Assembly (NCBI GenBank): GCA_017428055.1 | Contig: JAFRRN010000012.1 | Location: 1 to 64,000 of the forward strand | DNA length: 64,000 nt | Direction: 5' to 3' | DNA from: Prevotella sp. | Lineage (GTDB): Bacteria > Bacteroidota > Bacteroidia > Bacteroidales > Bacteroidaceae | Shown here: in pieces, positions 25,823 to 35,013 of the stretch | How the letters are laid out: each line of letters starts with the position of its first letter | Position numbering within the stretch: the first letter of the stretch is position 1 | Made by a program: the position numbers and the translations under genes | The notes under the pieces: generated by a model | The model's database searches: none | What the model saw: only the letters and a program-made list of their open reading frames with translations | What the model was told of the DNA's origin: nothing

Positions 25823-26940
25823 TCAATTATTTTATTTAATAATATAGAAAGATTATCATAATGAGATTCGCAGCATATTTTATTTTTTATCCTAATAAGA
25901 TCCTTTTCGTTATAGGGTAGGTGTATAATCCCTCTCCTAATGAGTGCGTAAAGATATTTATTATGAATTGGTAAAAGATCTAAAAGTAAAGTTTTTTTTC
26001 TATTCTTTATAAAGTGAAAATAATCCTCTTCCAAAGCTTGGTCATTTTGAATAACTTCATTCAGTATGTTTATTCTATCATTATATAGAGTGGTTGGGCA
26101 GATTGCTACACAAGGGTTATCGTTGCATTGTGTATAGGGAAGTAGGTCAAATGTAAGGGTGTTATCAAATGTTAACCTGATGGCAATGCCTTCATTCCAA
26201 ATACTATTAATTCTTCCTTCCCAATCAAAACAGAAATTACCCAATCCGTAAAAGATAGGTTTCTTTTTATAGAGTTCATATCCAGAAAAACAATGTTGGT
26301 GATGATTTACCACAGCATCTGCCCCTAAATCAATCAAATGACGATATGTGCGTTTCATTCTTGGGGTAGGCAATTGATAGCCTTCTATTCCCCCATGAAT
26401 GATGACCAATACATAATTCGCTTGTTTTTTTGCAGTATTTATATCTTCATAAAGATTGATCAAGTCCAATGGATTAGAGCCGCCATATTCCTCAGTCGCA
26501 ATAGAAAATTCGTGTTCGCATACGTTAATGATAGCTATGGTTTCATCCTTAATTCTTTTATATAATATCTTTCGGGCTTCTAGAAGAGTTGCTCCACCAC
26601 CCACAAAATCAATTGAATTCTCTTTTGCGTATTGTATTGTACATTCAATACCCTGCTGTCCTTGGTCTCTGAAATGGTTGTTGGCTAATGTGATGGTATT
26701 GAATCCCGCTTCTTTGATAACCTCCATGGTTTCTTTCGGAGCATGAAGGCATAGACCCGACTTTTTGATGGGCGTGGGATTGCCATCAATGATGGGAGCT
26801 TCCAAGTTTCCAATACTGATATCTGCATCTTTGATATGTGGAATGAAATCATGGAACAAATCATCTGTCCTTTTTTGTTTAAACAAATCTATTGTTCTGT
26901 TTCTTGGAACAATATCTCCAGCAATAAAAATCGAAATCAT
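25807..26940 (-). CDS. CapA family protein (PGA capsule metallophosphoesterase fold)
   Basis: A 377-residue CapA-like protein. It opens with ISIFIAGDIVPRN, continues ISIGNLEAPI, ITLANNHFRDQG, VVIIHGGIEGYQLP and the paired histidines AVVNHHQHCFSGYE, the pattern of the calcineurin-like CapA/PgsA family. In Bacillus CapA is part of the poly-gamma-glutamate capsule machinery. No signal peptide or membrane anchor is visible, so it may act in the cytoplasm. Its 3' end abuts the truncated acyltransferase. Confidence 0.87.
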   Translation of the reverse strand: MISIFIAGDIVPRNRTIDLFKQKRTDDLFHDFIPHIKDADISIGNLEAPIIDGNPTPIKKSGLCLHAPKETMEVIKEAGFNTITLANNHFRDQGQQGIECTIQYAKENSIDFVGGGATLLEARKILYKRIKDETIAIINVCEHEFSIATEEYGGSNPLDLINLYEDINTAKKQANYVLVIIHGGIEGYQLPTPRMKRTYRHLIDLGADAVVNHHQHCFSGYELYKKKPIFYGLGNFCFDWEGRINSIWNEGIAIRLTFDNTLTFDLLPYTQCNDNPCVAICPTTLYNDRINILNEVIQNDQALEEDYFHFIKNRKKTLLLDLLPIHNKYLYALIRRGIIHLPYNEKDLIRIKNKICCESHYDNLSILLNKIIDSKGF

Positions 26941-26943
26941 AAA

Positions 26944-28143
26944 TTACTGATTGATTGTTTGAAAGAAATGTTGAAGTTCTTTGCCATATTGCCGATAGTC
27001 AAAGGATGTTTGACATACTCTTTGACCATTTTCTCCAATCCTTTTTCTTGTTTCAGAATTATTAAATGCGTCAGCAATTGCATTGACTAAAATATTTGTG
27101 TTGTTCGGTTCTATGATAAAAGCAGAATCGCCATCTTTTAACCAATTCATGGCTTCGCCAACCTTTGTGATGATAACAGGTTTTCCTGCTGCTAAATATT
27201 CACCTAATTTGGTGGAAAAACAATAGGTGTTTTGTTGGTTGGGATATTTGTTTATAATGACAAGGGATGCTTTTGATAAATAGTCTTTTAACTGCTCATT
27301 ATTTAAATATCCTGTAAATGTCACTTTGTCTTCTAAGTGATATTCTTTAATTATTCTCTCAATATCATGATAATGTGGTGACTTGTTAGGTGTTCCTGTT
27401 GAAATGAAATGAATATTATTTTCTAATTTCTGGGTAGCTTTGCCAAATGCTTCTAACATCCCAAGAATCCCGTCTTTTTGCTCGTACAGTGTTCCAGAAT
27501 GGAAAATATATGGAATAGTGACCTCTGACGAACGATCTTCCAAATAATAATGGTCGAAATCTACTAAAATGGGTATTTTGATAATATGACAATTGTTTGA
27601 GGCATGTTTTTTTGCCAATGTCATCAATGTGTCTGAGATGGCAATGATACCATCACACATTGGGAACTGTTTATTAAGTGTATAATATTTCTTTTTGATA
27701 GTTGTTGGTGTTTCTTTTCCAGTTCCGTATGGTAGTTCACAGAGTTCCCTGACAAATTTTGCTTTTTTAAAATGGGTTAGCCGAATAATACAATTGATAT
27801 ATTTTACATCTCGTCCAATGAAGCTAATGACGACATCATTTCTTTTCAAATGTTTTTTTAAATATAGGATGAGGCTTGCCATATCAAGCCAATCGTTTAT
27901 CTTTCTGAGAAAGGGATTCTTTGATCTCAATGGTGTTTTCCCCATATATTCATATTCAACTCCCTCATAAATTCCCTTCTTTTTCGTGTTTTTAGGGGGC
28001 TTACCGTATATTTCCGTTCGTGTAAAAATCAACACCTTACAATCTATGCCTTGTGATACAATGGCTTTTGCATAACAGATAATCCTGTTTGTAGCTGCCA
28101 TTCCATTGGGAAAAGGTTGTTTTGTAATGATATAAACGGTCAT
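26944..28143 (-). CDS. GT4 family glycosyltransferase
   Basis: A 399-residue GT-B enzyme. It starts VYIITKQPFPNGMAATNRIICYAKA (part) and has FHSGTLYEQKDGILGMLEAFGKA and FSTKLGEYLAAGKPVI in the C-terminal half. It is a paralogue of the gene at 33820-35013, sharing the PNG-A-T-R-CY start and the CFS-KLGEYLA stretch. Start chosen at ATG 28143; an upstream ATG would overlap the neighbouring gene by 23 nt. Confidence 0.85.
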   Translation of the reverse strand: MTVYIITKQPFPNGMAATNRIICYAKAIVSQGIDCKVLIFTRTEIYGKPPKNTKKKGIYEGVEYEYMGKTPLRSKNPFLRKINDWLDMASLILYLKKHLKRNDVVISFIGRDVKYINCIIRLTHFKKAKFVRELCELPYGTGKETPTTIKKKYYTLNKQFPMCDGIIAISDTLMTLAKKHASNNCHIIKIPILVDFDHYYLEDRSSEVTIPYIFHSGTLYEQKDGILGMLEAFGKATQKLENNIHFISTGTPNKSPHYHDIERIIKEYHLEDKVTFTGYLNNEQLKDYLSKASLVIINKYPNQQNTYCFSTKLGEYLAAGKPVIITKVGEAMNWLKDGDSAFIIEPNNTNILVNAIADAFNNSETRKRIGENGQRVCQTSFDYRQYGKELQHFFQTINQ

Positions 28144-28153
28144 AAAATGTGTG

Positions 28154-29731
28154 TTATTCAACAATCCAATCTTCAATGTTCTTACTCTCTGTAGAGAATC
28201 TGATTCCCACTTTCACCACATACTTGTCCTCTGTCTGGTAAGGGATGGCGTAGCCATGGCTATTGATTTGGTCGAGTGCCTGCTGTGCCGTGCCATTGAT
28301 TTTCAGTTCAAGGACGTATGTGGTGTTGGGCATGTGTACCACCATATCAGCCCGTCCGCCACTGCATTTCACCTGTGTACGGACATAGACATTGAGCATG
28401 GAGAAAATGAGATACATGGTATATTCGTAGAAACCCTCTACCGTCGCCACCTCTTGCAGTTTCTTCTTGAATCCCTCGATATATGGCAACCCGGCGAAGT
28501 AGGCTTTCATCTCCGTCAATGCCAATTCGATGTCGTCTTTCTTCAATGCCCGCCAGAATTTGAGGGCAAAACCAGTCTGAACGCCACCTCCATCAATCCC
28601 AACATATGAAGGCAATAAACCATCAGCATAGCCAATACGAACTTCGGTATTAGGAAACCCCAATGTGTATATATTGTCTTCCCGATGGTAGTCTTTAATC
28701 GTCAGATATCCTGATTGGTATAATAAAGGAACGATGTCATTCATTGACTCTGTGGGTCTTGAAAAAGCCGTGTCAGGTGCTTCAATTCCATCCAATGCCG
28801 TAATGTCCGTATGGACTTGTTGCATTTGTTTGATGAGAAATGTTGGAGTTCCACTTTCAAACCAATAGTTTCCTATGATTTTTAATGTGAAGGCATTCAA
28901 GATGCTATACGGATTATATACTCCTGCATCCCGATGCGAGAAATGGTATCCATCATATTTTGCCTTTAAGATATCATACATGTTTTCTACCGAACATCGT
29001 TCCTCATGAGCCAAGGAATTGATGCCTTCTGAAAGATATCCCCGTAAATCTGCATCTGTAAATCCACAAATGGTCGCAAATTCTGGAGACATGGATATGT
29101 TAATCAAGTTGTTCAACGTAGAGAAAATGTTCATGTGACTCAACTTCGTGATGCCTGTCAAGAAACAGAAACGTATTATTGGATCACTGGCTTTTAGTGG
29201 TTGATACAATTCTTGAATAATCCTTTGGTATTCTTTCGACAGACATACATCATGAAGAACGTCAAGCATGGGAGAGTCATATTCGTCGATAATGACAACG
29301 ACTTTTTTACCTGTTTGTTGGGATGCCCGTTGGATAATACCAGCTAAACGTGCACCAGGAGTATTTTCATATTTGCCGGTTCCATATAGAGAGTCGTAGG
29401 GGAGTAGCAACCTGAAAAGTTGTTCTTCTAATTTTTCAGGCGATGCTTGTCCTTTTGTTGTACTCATATCTAAATGAATGACGGGATATGCGTCCCATTC
29501 TTTTTCCAGCTCCATGATTTTCAGTCCCTTAAATAAATCCTTACGACCTTCAAAGAAAGAATGAAGGGTTGAGGATAAAAGAGACTTTCCAAAACGGCGT
29601 GGGCGACTGAGGAAGACAAAGGGGCTGACATTTTGTAACCTCCATACCAAATCCGTCTTGTCTACATAGACATAACCCCCATCTATGATTCTTTCAAATG
29701 TCTGTATGCCTACGGGGTATCGTCGTTCCAT
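28154..29731 (-). CDS. AAA-ATPase-like protein with DUF1703 nuclease-fold domain, copy 1
   Basis: A 525-residue protein. Residues about 1-290 are the AAA-ATPase-like family (PF09820 type): MERRYPVGIQTF, Walker-A-like SRPRRFGKSLL (42-52), Walker B VVVIIDEYDSP (144-154), then FLTGITKL. The C-terminus is DUF1703 (PF08011 type), a PD-(D/E)XK-fold domain with the acidic core ADMVVHMPNTTYVLELKI. The family is common in many copies in Bacteroides and Prevotella and has no agreed function. It lies inside the glycan locus; its last 410 bp are nearly identical to the next copy. Confidence 0.88.
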   Translation of the reverse strand: MERRYPVGIQTFERIIDGGYVYVDKTDLVWRLQNVSPFVFLSRPRRFGKSLLSSTLHSFFEGRKDLFKGLKIMELEKEWDAYPVIHLDMSTTKGQASPEKLEEQLFRLLLPYDSLYGTGKYENTPGARLAGIIQRASQQTGKKVVVIIDEYDSPMLDVLHDVCLSKEYQRIIQELYQPLKASDPIIRFCFLTGITKLSHMNIFSTLNNLINISMSPEFATICGFTDADLRGYLSEGINSLAHEERCSVENMYDILKAKYDGYHFSHRDAGVYNPYSILNAFTLKIIGNYWFESGTPTFLIKQMQQVHTDITALDGIEAPDTAFSRPTESMNDIVPLLYQSGYLTIKDYHREDNIYTLGFPNTEVRIGYADGLLPSYVGIDGGGVQTGFALKFWRALKKDDIELALTEMKAYFAGLPYIEGFKKKLQEVATVEGFYEYTMYLIFSMLNVYVRTQVKCSGGRADMVVHMPNTTYVLELKINGTAQQALDQINSHGYAIPYQTEDKYVVKVGIRFSTESKNIEDWIVE

Positions 29732-29745
29732 GATTCTGTATTATT

Positions 29746-29785
29746 GATCAAGAATGAGAAACTTAGAGAATAAACTGAAATTCAG
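29746..29785 (-). repeat. Leader shared with second AAA-ATPase gene (copy 1)
   Basis: About 40 nt just upstream of the start codon match 31542-31582 almost exactly (one extra A in the other copy). Together with matching first codons this marks the duplication boundary of the two paralogues. It may carry expression signals; no -7 box is present. Confidence 0.7.
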
Positions 29786-29946
29786 GATAATAACCGTTAT
29801 GAATATAATGTCAATGGATTATATAAAAGAACACGAATCTATCTAATGGCACGACTCATTCGTTTTATCCGTGTTCGTTCTCATCATGTGTTTCATGATA
29901 TTCGTGTTCGTTCTACGGGCAGATTTACCCCTACAGGATGTCTCAT

Positions 29947-31527
29947 TTATGATTGCTCAACAACCCAATCCTCGATGTTCTTACTCTCTGTGGAGAATCT
30001 TATTCCCACTTTCACCACATACTTGTCCTCTGTCTGGTAAGGGATGGCGTAGCCATGGCTATTGATTTGGTCGAGTGCCTGCTGTGCCGTGCCATTGATT
30101 TTCAGTTCAAGAACGTATGTGGTGTTGGGCATGTGTACCACCATGTCAGCCCGTCCGCCACTGCATTTCACCTGTGTACGGACAAAGACGTTGAGCATGG
30201 AGAAAATGAGGTACATTGTATATTCGTAAAAACCTTCTACCGTCGCCACCTCTTGCAGTTTTTTCTTGAATCCCTCAATATATGGCAACCCAGCGAAGTA
30301 GGCTTTCATTTCCGTCAATGCCAATTCGATGTTGTCTTTCTTTAATGCTCGCCAGAATTTGAGGGCAAAGCCAATATGCACATCACTGCCCCTAATCCCT
30401 GTATACGCAGGCATAAGCCCGTCTGTAAGTCCCACCCTCACCTCTTGGTTGGGTATTGATAAGGTATAGACATCTTCTTCGGGGTCATACTCCTTGATGG
30501 TCAGGTAACCACTCTGGTAGAGAAGGGGTAGGGCATCGGTCATCCCTTCCGTTGGGCAATCAAACGCTGTTGCCGCAGTCTCTATGTGTTCCATGGAGGT
30601 GATGTCTGTATAGAAATATTGCATTTGACGGATGAGGAAGGTTGGCGTTCCCGTCTCAAACCAATAGTTTGCCACTTTACGATGGAGAAAGGCCTTCATC
30701 AAACTGAGAGGGTTATATATTTCTGGGGATGATTCGGAAAAATGATACCCGTCATATTTTTGTTTGAGTATTTCATGCATTCTATCTGCTGAAAACCCGT
30801 ATGAGTCAGCCAGTGTTTTGATGTCTTCAGACAATGTCGTTGTCAATTCTTTCTCGGTAATTCCGCATATAGCGGAGAAACGAGGATCCATCGATACATT
30901 GGTCAAGTTATTGATGGTAGAAAAGATGCTGAGTTGGGAGAATTTGGTGATGCCAGTGATGAAACAGAATCGTATCATGCTTTCATACGGTTTTAGCGTT
31001 TGGTAAAACTCTTGCATCACTTGGCGAAAATCATGGATGTCCTCTTTGTGCATCACGTCAAGAAGAGGTGCATCATATTCATCTATGATAACAACCACTT
31101 GTTTTCCAGTTTGTTCAAATGCTCGCCTAATAAGTCCTGCTAATCTTTTCCCAGGAAGGTCTTCTTCTGGGTCGATTCCATATAATGAAGAATAAGGTTT
31201 GAGGATATACATGAGTTGGCTTCTCAACATTTCCATTGTGGTCATGTTTTTCGCCATGCTCAAGTCAAGATGAATGACAGGGTATGTATTCCATTCTTTT
31301 TCCAACTCCATGACTTTTAATCCCTTAAATAAGTCCTTTCTGCCCTCAAAGAAAGAATGAAGGGTTGAGGATAAAAGGGATTTTCCAAAACGGCGTGGAC
31401 GACTGAGGAAAATGTATTTGCTTACTTGTTGCATTTTCCACATTAAATCCGTTTTGTCTACGTATATATACCTTTCTCTGATGATTTCAGAGAAAGTCTG
31501 TATGCCTACGGGGTATCGTCGTTCCAT
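29947..31527 (-). CDS. AAA-ATPase-like protein with DUF1703 nuclease-fold domain, copy 2
   Basis: A 526-residue paralogue of the preceding entry with the same layout: SRPRRFGKSLL (42-52), VVVIIDEYDAPLLDV and a C-terminal PD-(D/E)XK core ending VLELKI. The central half differs substantially, while about 410 bp at the 3' end and the first codons are almost the same as copy 1. That mosaic is best explained by gene conversion between tandem copies. It ends EQS, three residues beyond the other copy. Confidence 0.88.
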   Translation of the reverse strand: MERRYPVGIQTFSEIIRERYIYVDKTDLMWKMQQVSKYIFLSRPRRFGKSLLSSTLHSFFEGRKDLFKGLKVMELEKEWNTYPVIHLDLSMAKNMTTMEMLRSQLMYILKPYSSLYGIDPEEDLPGKRLAGLIRRAFEQTGKQVVVIIDEYDAPLLDVMHKEDIHDFRQVMQEFYQTLKPYESMIRFCFITGITKFSQLSIFSTINNLTNVSMDPRFSAICGITEKELTTTLSEDIKTLADSYGFSADRMHEILKQKYDGYHFSESSPEIYNPLSLMKAFLHRKVANYWFETGTPTFLIRQMQYFYTDITSMEHIETAATAFDCPTEGMTDALPLLYQSGYLTIKEYDPEEDVYTLSIPNQEVRVGLTDGLMPAYTGIRGSDVHIGFALKFWRALKKDNIELALTEMKAYFAGLPYIEGFKKKLQEVATVEGFYEYTMYLIFSMLNVFVRTQVKCSGGRADMVVHMPNTTYVLELKINGTAQQALDQINSHGYAIPYQTEDKYVVKVGIRFSTESKNIEDWVVEQS

Positions 31528-31791
31528 GATTTTGTGTTTTTGATCAAGAATGAGAAACTTAGAGAATAAAACTGAAATTCAGAATGATGGTTGATGTGTT
31601 TCTCATTCATTCTTCGTCCTTCATCCTTCAACCATCAAGATGATGCCCTACGGGCAGAAATTTTAAATAATGAAATATAAAATCTTTCAAAATCTGTTTT
31701 TTTGAATACATTTTGAAACAATTTTCGTTTCATTTCTCGCCGATAGGCGATTCTAAATGTTAAATGATGCAGGTGTCACATCAGTTGCGCT
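31528..31791. other. Non-coding gap with small hairpins
   Basis: The gap holds the shared leader (31542-31582), a GCCC-TAC-GGGC hairpin near 31655-31665 and TCGCC-GATA-GGCGA (31737-31750). The TAC-loop hairpin resembles those at 128-140 and near 29917. No gene is visible. A spacer of this size in an otherwise tightly packed locus supports the idea that the nuclease-fold genes are an insertion. Confidence 0.55.
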
Positions 31792-32682
31792 TTAGATATT
31801 GATTAAATCCTCTTCTTTCACTCCAGTCATCTTGGAAATGACAGAATTGTCCATACCAGACTCTTTCATCTTTTTGGCTATATCCATCATCTTTTTATGT
31901 TCTCCTTCAGCTCTTCCTTCGGCTCTTCCCTGTTTGCGACCCTCTTCTAATCCTTCAAGCACTTTCGTCTCTAAGATGTCTTTCTCCACGCGGATGTTGT
32001 CTATATGTCTGTCGTATGCCAGCCTTTCTTCCCTGTTCATCTTGAGATATTGCAACTTCTCTTTAGCCTCTTGAAGCCCTGGGGCGGTAGTGTCTTCCTT
32101 GATGGTCCCGCTCTTGAGGTACTCTATCCATTCCTCCAAAGGTGTTGTTGCCACCTTGTTGAACTCGTTTACCCTAATCAAGTAATATTCTGGGAAGATT
32201 GTTTCGGGTGTAGTCATCACGATGCTGTCCTTCTCTCGGGTGTTGATTTTGAGTTCATCCTTTGTGTGTACCCCTAAAAATTTTGTCTGTCCGTGATAGA
32301 GGTAGTCGGCACCTTTTCCCAAGTCGAAGTAGAGGATGTTGATGGAATACACTTTCTTGACATTGGCATAACTTTCGCCAGACGAAATATGCTCACTTAC
32401 CGCCTTTGCCACGCCATACAAGATCCTTTGCAGGTAATACAACTCGCGTGTCTGCTGTATTTCCACCAGGATAATCTCGTCCTTGCTGTTTCTTGCCTTG
32501 ATGTCGACGCGGTTGAACTTGTCCTCCATGTCTTCTTGGTTCGACTCGCTTTCCAACAATTCGACGATTTTCACCTTTTCATTCAACAAGACCGTAATCA
32601 AGCCTTCAAAGACCCCGAAGTTCGCCTTGTCCCTGAGCATCCGCTTCGCCGCCCAGTCAAACCTGATAATATTGTCCATCAT
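31792..32682 (-). CDS. Rpn/PDDEXK_2 family nuclease-like protein
   Basis: A 296-residue member of the Rpn/PDDEXK_2 family (PF12784 type), often named 'recombination-promoting nuclease/putative transposase'. The N-terminal part has IRFDWAAKRMLRDKANFGVFEG (part) and the catalytic D-(E)xQ core RVDIKARN...ILVEIQQT. The C-terminus carries a short GRKQGRAEGRAEGEHKK repeat and a helix-turn-helix-like tail (ISKMTGVKEEDL). E. coli Rpn proteins cut DNA and promote RecA-independent recombination. It may act in defence or be a decayed mobile element. Confidence 0.88.
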   Translation of the reverse strand: MMDNIIRFDWAAKRMLRDKANFGVFEGLITVLLNEKVKIVELLESESNQEDMEDKFNRVDIKARNSKDEIILVEIQQTRELYYLQRILYGVAKAVSEHISSGESYANVKKVYSINILYFDLGKGADYLYHGQTKFLGVHTKDELKINTREKDSIVMTTPETIFPEYYLIRVNEFNKVATTPLEEWIEYLKSGTIKEDTTAPGLQEAKEKLQYLKMNREERLAYDRHIDNIRVEKDILETKVLEGLEEGRKQGRAEGRAEGEHKKMMDIAKKMKESGMDNSVISKMTGVKEEDLINI

Positions 32683-32713
32683 AGTATTTAAAGAATTAAT
32701 TCAACATTTATTA

Positions 32714-33823
32714 TCAACATAATAGCTTTTTGTAAAGGGCATGGTATTGGTTAGCGCAACCCTCAATGGAAAAAGTTGTATTATACAATTCTTTCAACTG
32801 GTTCTTGTCAATGTCTTGATAATGAGTTGCAAACCTTTCCAAGGCTTCGATGTAAGACCCCTTCTTGAAATCCCTTGCGAGGAATCCGTTTTTCCCGTCT
32901 TGAATATAGTCTGTCGCCCCACAGACAGGGGTAGAGATGGGAATGCAGCCATAGGCGAAAGCCTCTATTAAGGTGATGGGCATACCCTCGAAGATGGAAG
33001 AGAGGCAGAAGCCGTCGCTGTTCATCAAATAATCTTGTACGTCGTGTTGTTCGCCCAAGAAATGAATACTGTCACATGCATGGGCTTGGTAGTCCTTCCC
33101 TTGTGGGGAGTCAAAGCCGTTTCCGATGATGAGAAGGATGGCATCGTTCCCTCTGTGGACAAAGTTGTTGAATGCGGTGATTAATAGCTTTTGGTTCTTC
33201 GCTTTCGTGAATCTCCCAATATGTGTAAACACCATGGTGTTTGGTGAATGCTTATAGCTTTCTATCTCTTTCTTTCTGATGTCAAACAGAGGACTTGGTG
33301 CTGCTGCTTTGCGCCCATTAACGATGGTTGCGGCGCAATCACGCCTATAATATTCCTTGAATGCCTCTCCATTAGAAGGGGTAATGGTGCAAACCTTCAC
33401 CAATCCTTTCTTGAAAACAAACGACTTAATCCACCGATCTCTTTTTGTGATGCCTATGATTGCCCGGATGTCGCTATGGATGGTTTCGATATATGTTGGT
33501 TTTCGGTACAATAAGATGGTTAATAGCATCAAGTTCAATGTTCCTGCCAGGTGATAGTGTACGATGTCGGGCTTTTCCCTCTTGACCGCTTGATAGATTC
33601 TCCATAAATCATAGATTCGTACCTTTTGGATTCCCATACTCTTGAAAGTCACCTTTTCAGACAACTCATCTCTATAGAAGATGTTTTCCGCAACTTGGTC
33701 AGACTTCATGATGAGCAATGTCAATTGGCAGTCATCATACTTTGTCAACTCATTGGTTAAGTCAGTGACAAACCGTTCGGCACCGCCAGATGAGAGGGTG
33801 GGGAGGACATGGAGGATCTTCAT
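32714..33823 (-). CDS. GT4 family glycosyltransferase
   Basis: A 369-residue GT-B enzyme: HVLPTLSSGGAERFVTDL at the N-terminus, FTHIGRFTKAKNQKLLI and LSSIFEGMPITLIEAFAYGCIPI (E-x7-E) in the C-terminal half. It overlaps the next upstream glycosyltransferase by 4 nt. A 31-nt gap separates it from the Rpn-like gene downstream. Confidence 0.9.
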   Translation of the reverse strand: MKILHVLPTLSSGGAERFVTDLTNELTKYDDCQLTLLIMKSDQVAENIFYRDELSEKVTFKSMGIQKVRIYDLWRIYQAVKREKPDIVHYHLAGTLNLMLLTILLYRKPTYIETIHSDIRAIIGITKRDRWIKSFVFKKGLVKVCTITPSNGEAFKEYYRRDCAATIVNGRKAAAPSPLFDIRKKEIESYKHSPNTMVFTHIGRFTKAKNQKLLITAFNNFVHRGNDAILLIIGNGFDSPQGKDYQAHACDSIHFLGEQHDVQDYLMNSDGFCLSSIFEGMPITLIEAFAYGCIPISTPVCGATDYIQDGKNGFLARDFKKGSYIEALERFATHYQDIDKNQLKELYNTTFSIEGCANQYHALYKKLLC

Positions 33824-35013
33824 GCGGATTGGAAAAAATCCATCAGCCTTTTGGCTTGTATGTCGCAGTTGAATATGGTTAGTGCCAACTTCTGTCCCTC
33901 CAAACCTATTATCCTTGCCTTGTCAGGATGATCAATGATTTCCAAGATCTTCTCCGCCATCAAGTCTGTGTTTTTGGGTGGGATGATGTAAGCATTCTTC
34001 CCGTCTTCCAAATAGTGATTTGCCTCTCCCACGTTTGTCGTGATGACGGGACGAGCCATTGCCAAGTATTCCCCGAGCTTATTGGAAAAACAATATTTGT
34101 TTTGCTGGTTGTCGTATTTATAGACGATGCAAAGTGAGCAATGACGTAAATATCGGTAAAGGTCGTTTTTCTCTAAATACCCTAAGAAGCATAACTTATC
34201 TTCGAGATGATATTTGATGATGAGTTCTTGGATGATGGCTTTTTGGGGAGAGTCCTCTAATCTCCCTGTCATGAGGAACTTGATGGACTTGTCTGTTTTC
34301 TGGCAGGCCTTCCCAAATGCCTCCACCATACCCAAGATGCCATCCTTGTTGTGTGTCAAAGAACCAGCATGGAAGATATATGGTTCTTGGATGGGGCTTT
34401 CATCTTGTGTGTCATACGCCAATTCGTCCATATCTACCATGATAGGAACCTTAATGACCTTTGCTTTGGGGGCATAATGTTGTACGATTTCTTTCAACGA
34501 CTCGGAAATGACAATAAACTGATCATATCGAGGAAAAGCGAGCCTTAACATACATTGACGATGAAATACCCTCCTCCTCGTTTGTTTCTTGGTAACGTAT
34601 GGCAGTTCATTCAATTCCATCGTAACTTTTGCGCCTTTCAGATGGACAACCATCGCACATACCATCATCCATAGCACACCACCCTCGTAAACAATCACAT
34701 GGTCATCCTTCCAGATGTGCCTATATATATATAATAAGGTGTGGAGGTAACCATAGGTGTCCTTGGCATGTCGCCTAAAAAAGTGCTTGCTTCGAATAGG
34801 ACCGCCTGACATGTATTGATAATGCACTCCAATCTCGTCGATTCCTTCTCTCTCCATGTTCTTCTGTTCAGAATCCTGCTTTTCTAACGAGATGGGAAGG
34901 ATAACGTATGTCTCTATCCCTTGGTCAACAAATCCCTTGCCGTAGCAATGTACCCTTGCGGTGCTTGCCAATCCGTTGGGGTAGGTGTTTTTAAGAAGGA
35001 AGAATACCCTCAT
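33820..35013 (-). CDS. GT4 family glycosyltransferase
   Basis: A 397-residue GT-B enzyme and paralogue of the gene at 26944-28143. Shared landmarks are a start of the form NTYPNGLASTARVHCYGKG, FHAGSLTHNKDGILGMVEAFGKA and CFSNKLGEYLAMARPVI. The two paralogues flank the block of nuclease-fold genes (with one more GT4 gene between). It overlaps the polymerase-like gene by 23 nt. Confidence 0.86.
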   Translation of the reverse strand: MRVFFLLKNTYPNGLASTARVHCYGKGFVDQGIETYVILPISLEKQDSEQKNMEREGIDEIGVHYQYMSGGPIRSKHFFRRHAKDTYGYLHTLLYIYRHIWKDDHVIVYEGGVLWMMVCAMVVHLKGAKVTMELNELPYVTKKQTRRRVFHRQCMLRLAFPRYDQFIVISESLKEIVQHYAPKAKVIKVPIMVDMDELAYDTQDESPIQEPYIFHAGSLTHNKDGILGMVEAFGKACQKTDKSIKFLMTGRLEDSPQKAIIQELIIKYHLEDKLCFLGYLEKNDLYRYLRHCSLCIVYKYDNQQNKYCFSNKLGEYLAMARPVITTNVGEANHYLEDGKNAYIIPPKNTDLMAEKILEIIDHPDKARIIGLEGQKLALTIFNCDIQAKRLMDFFQSA

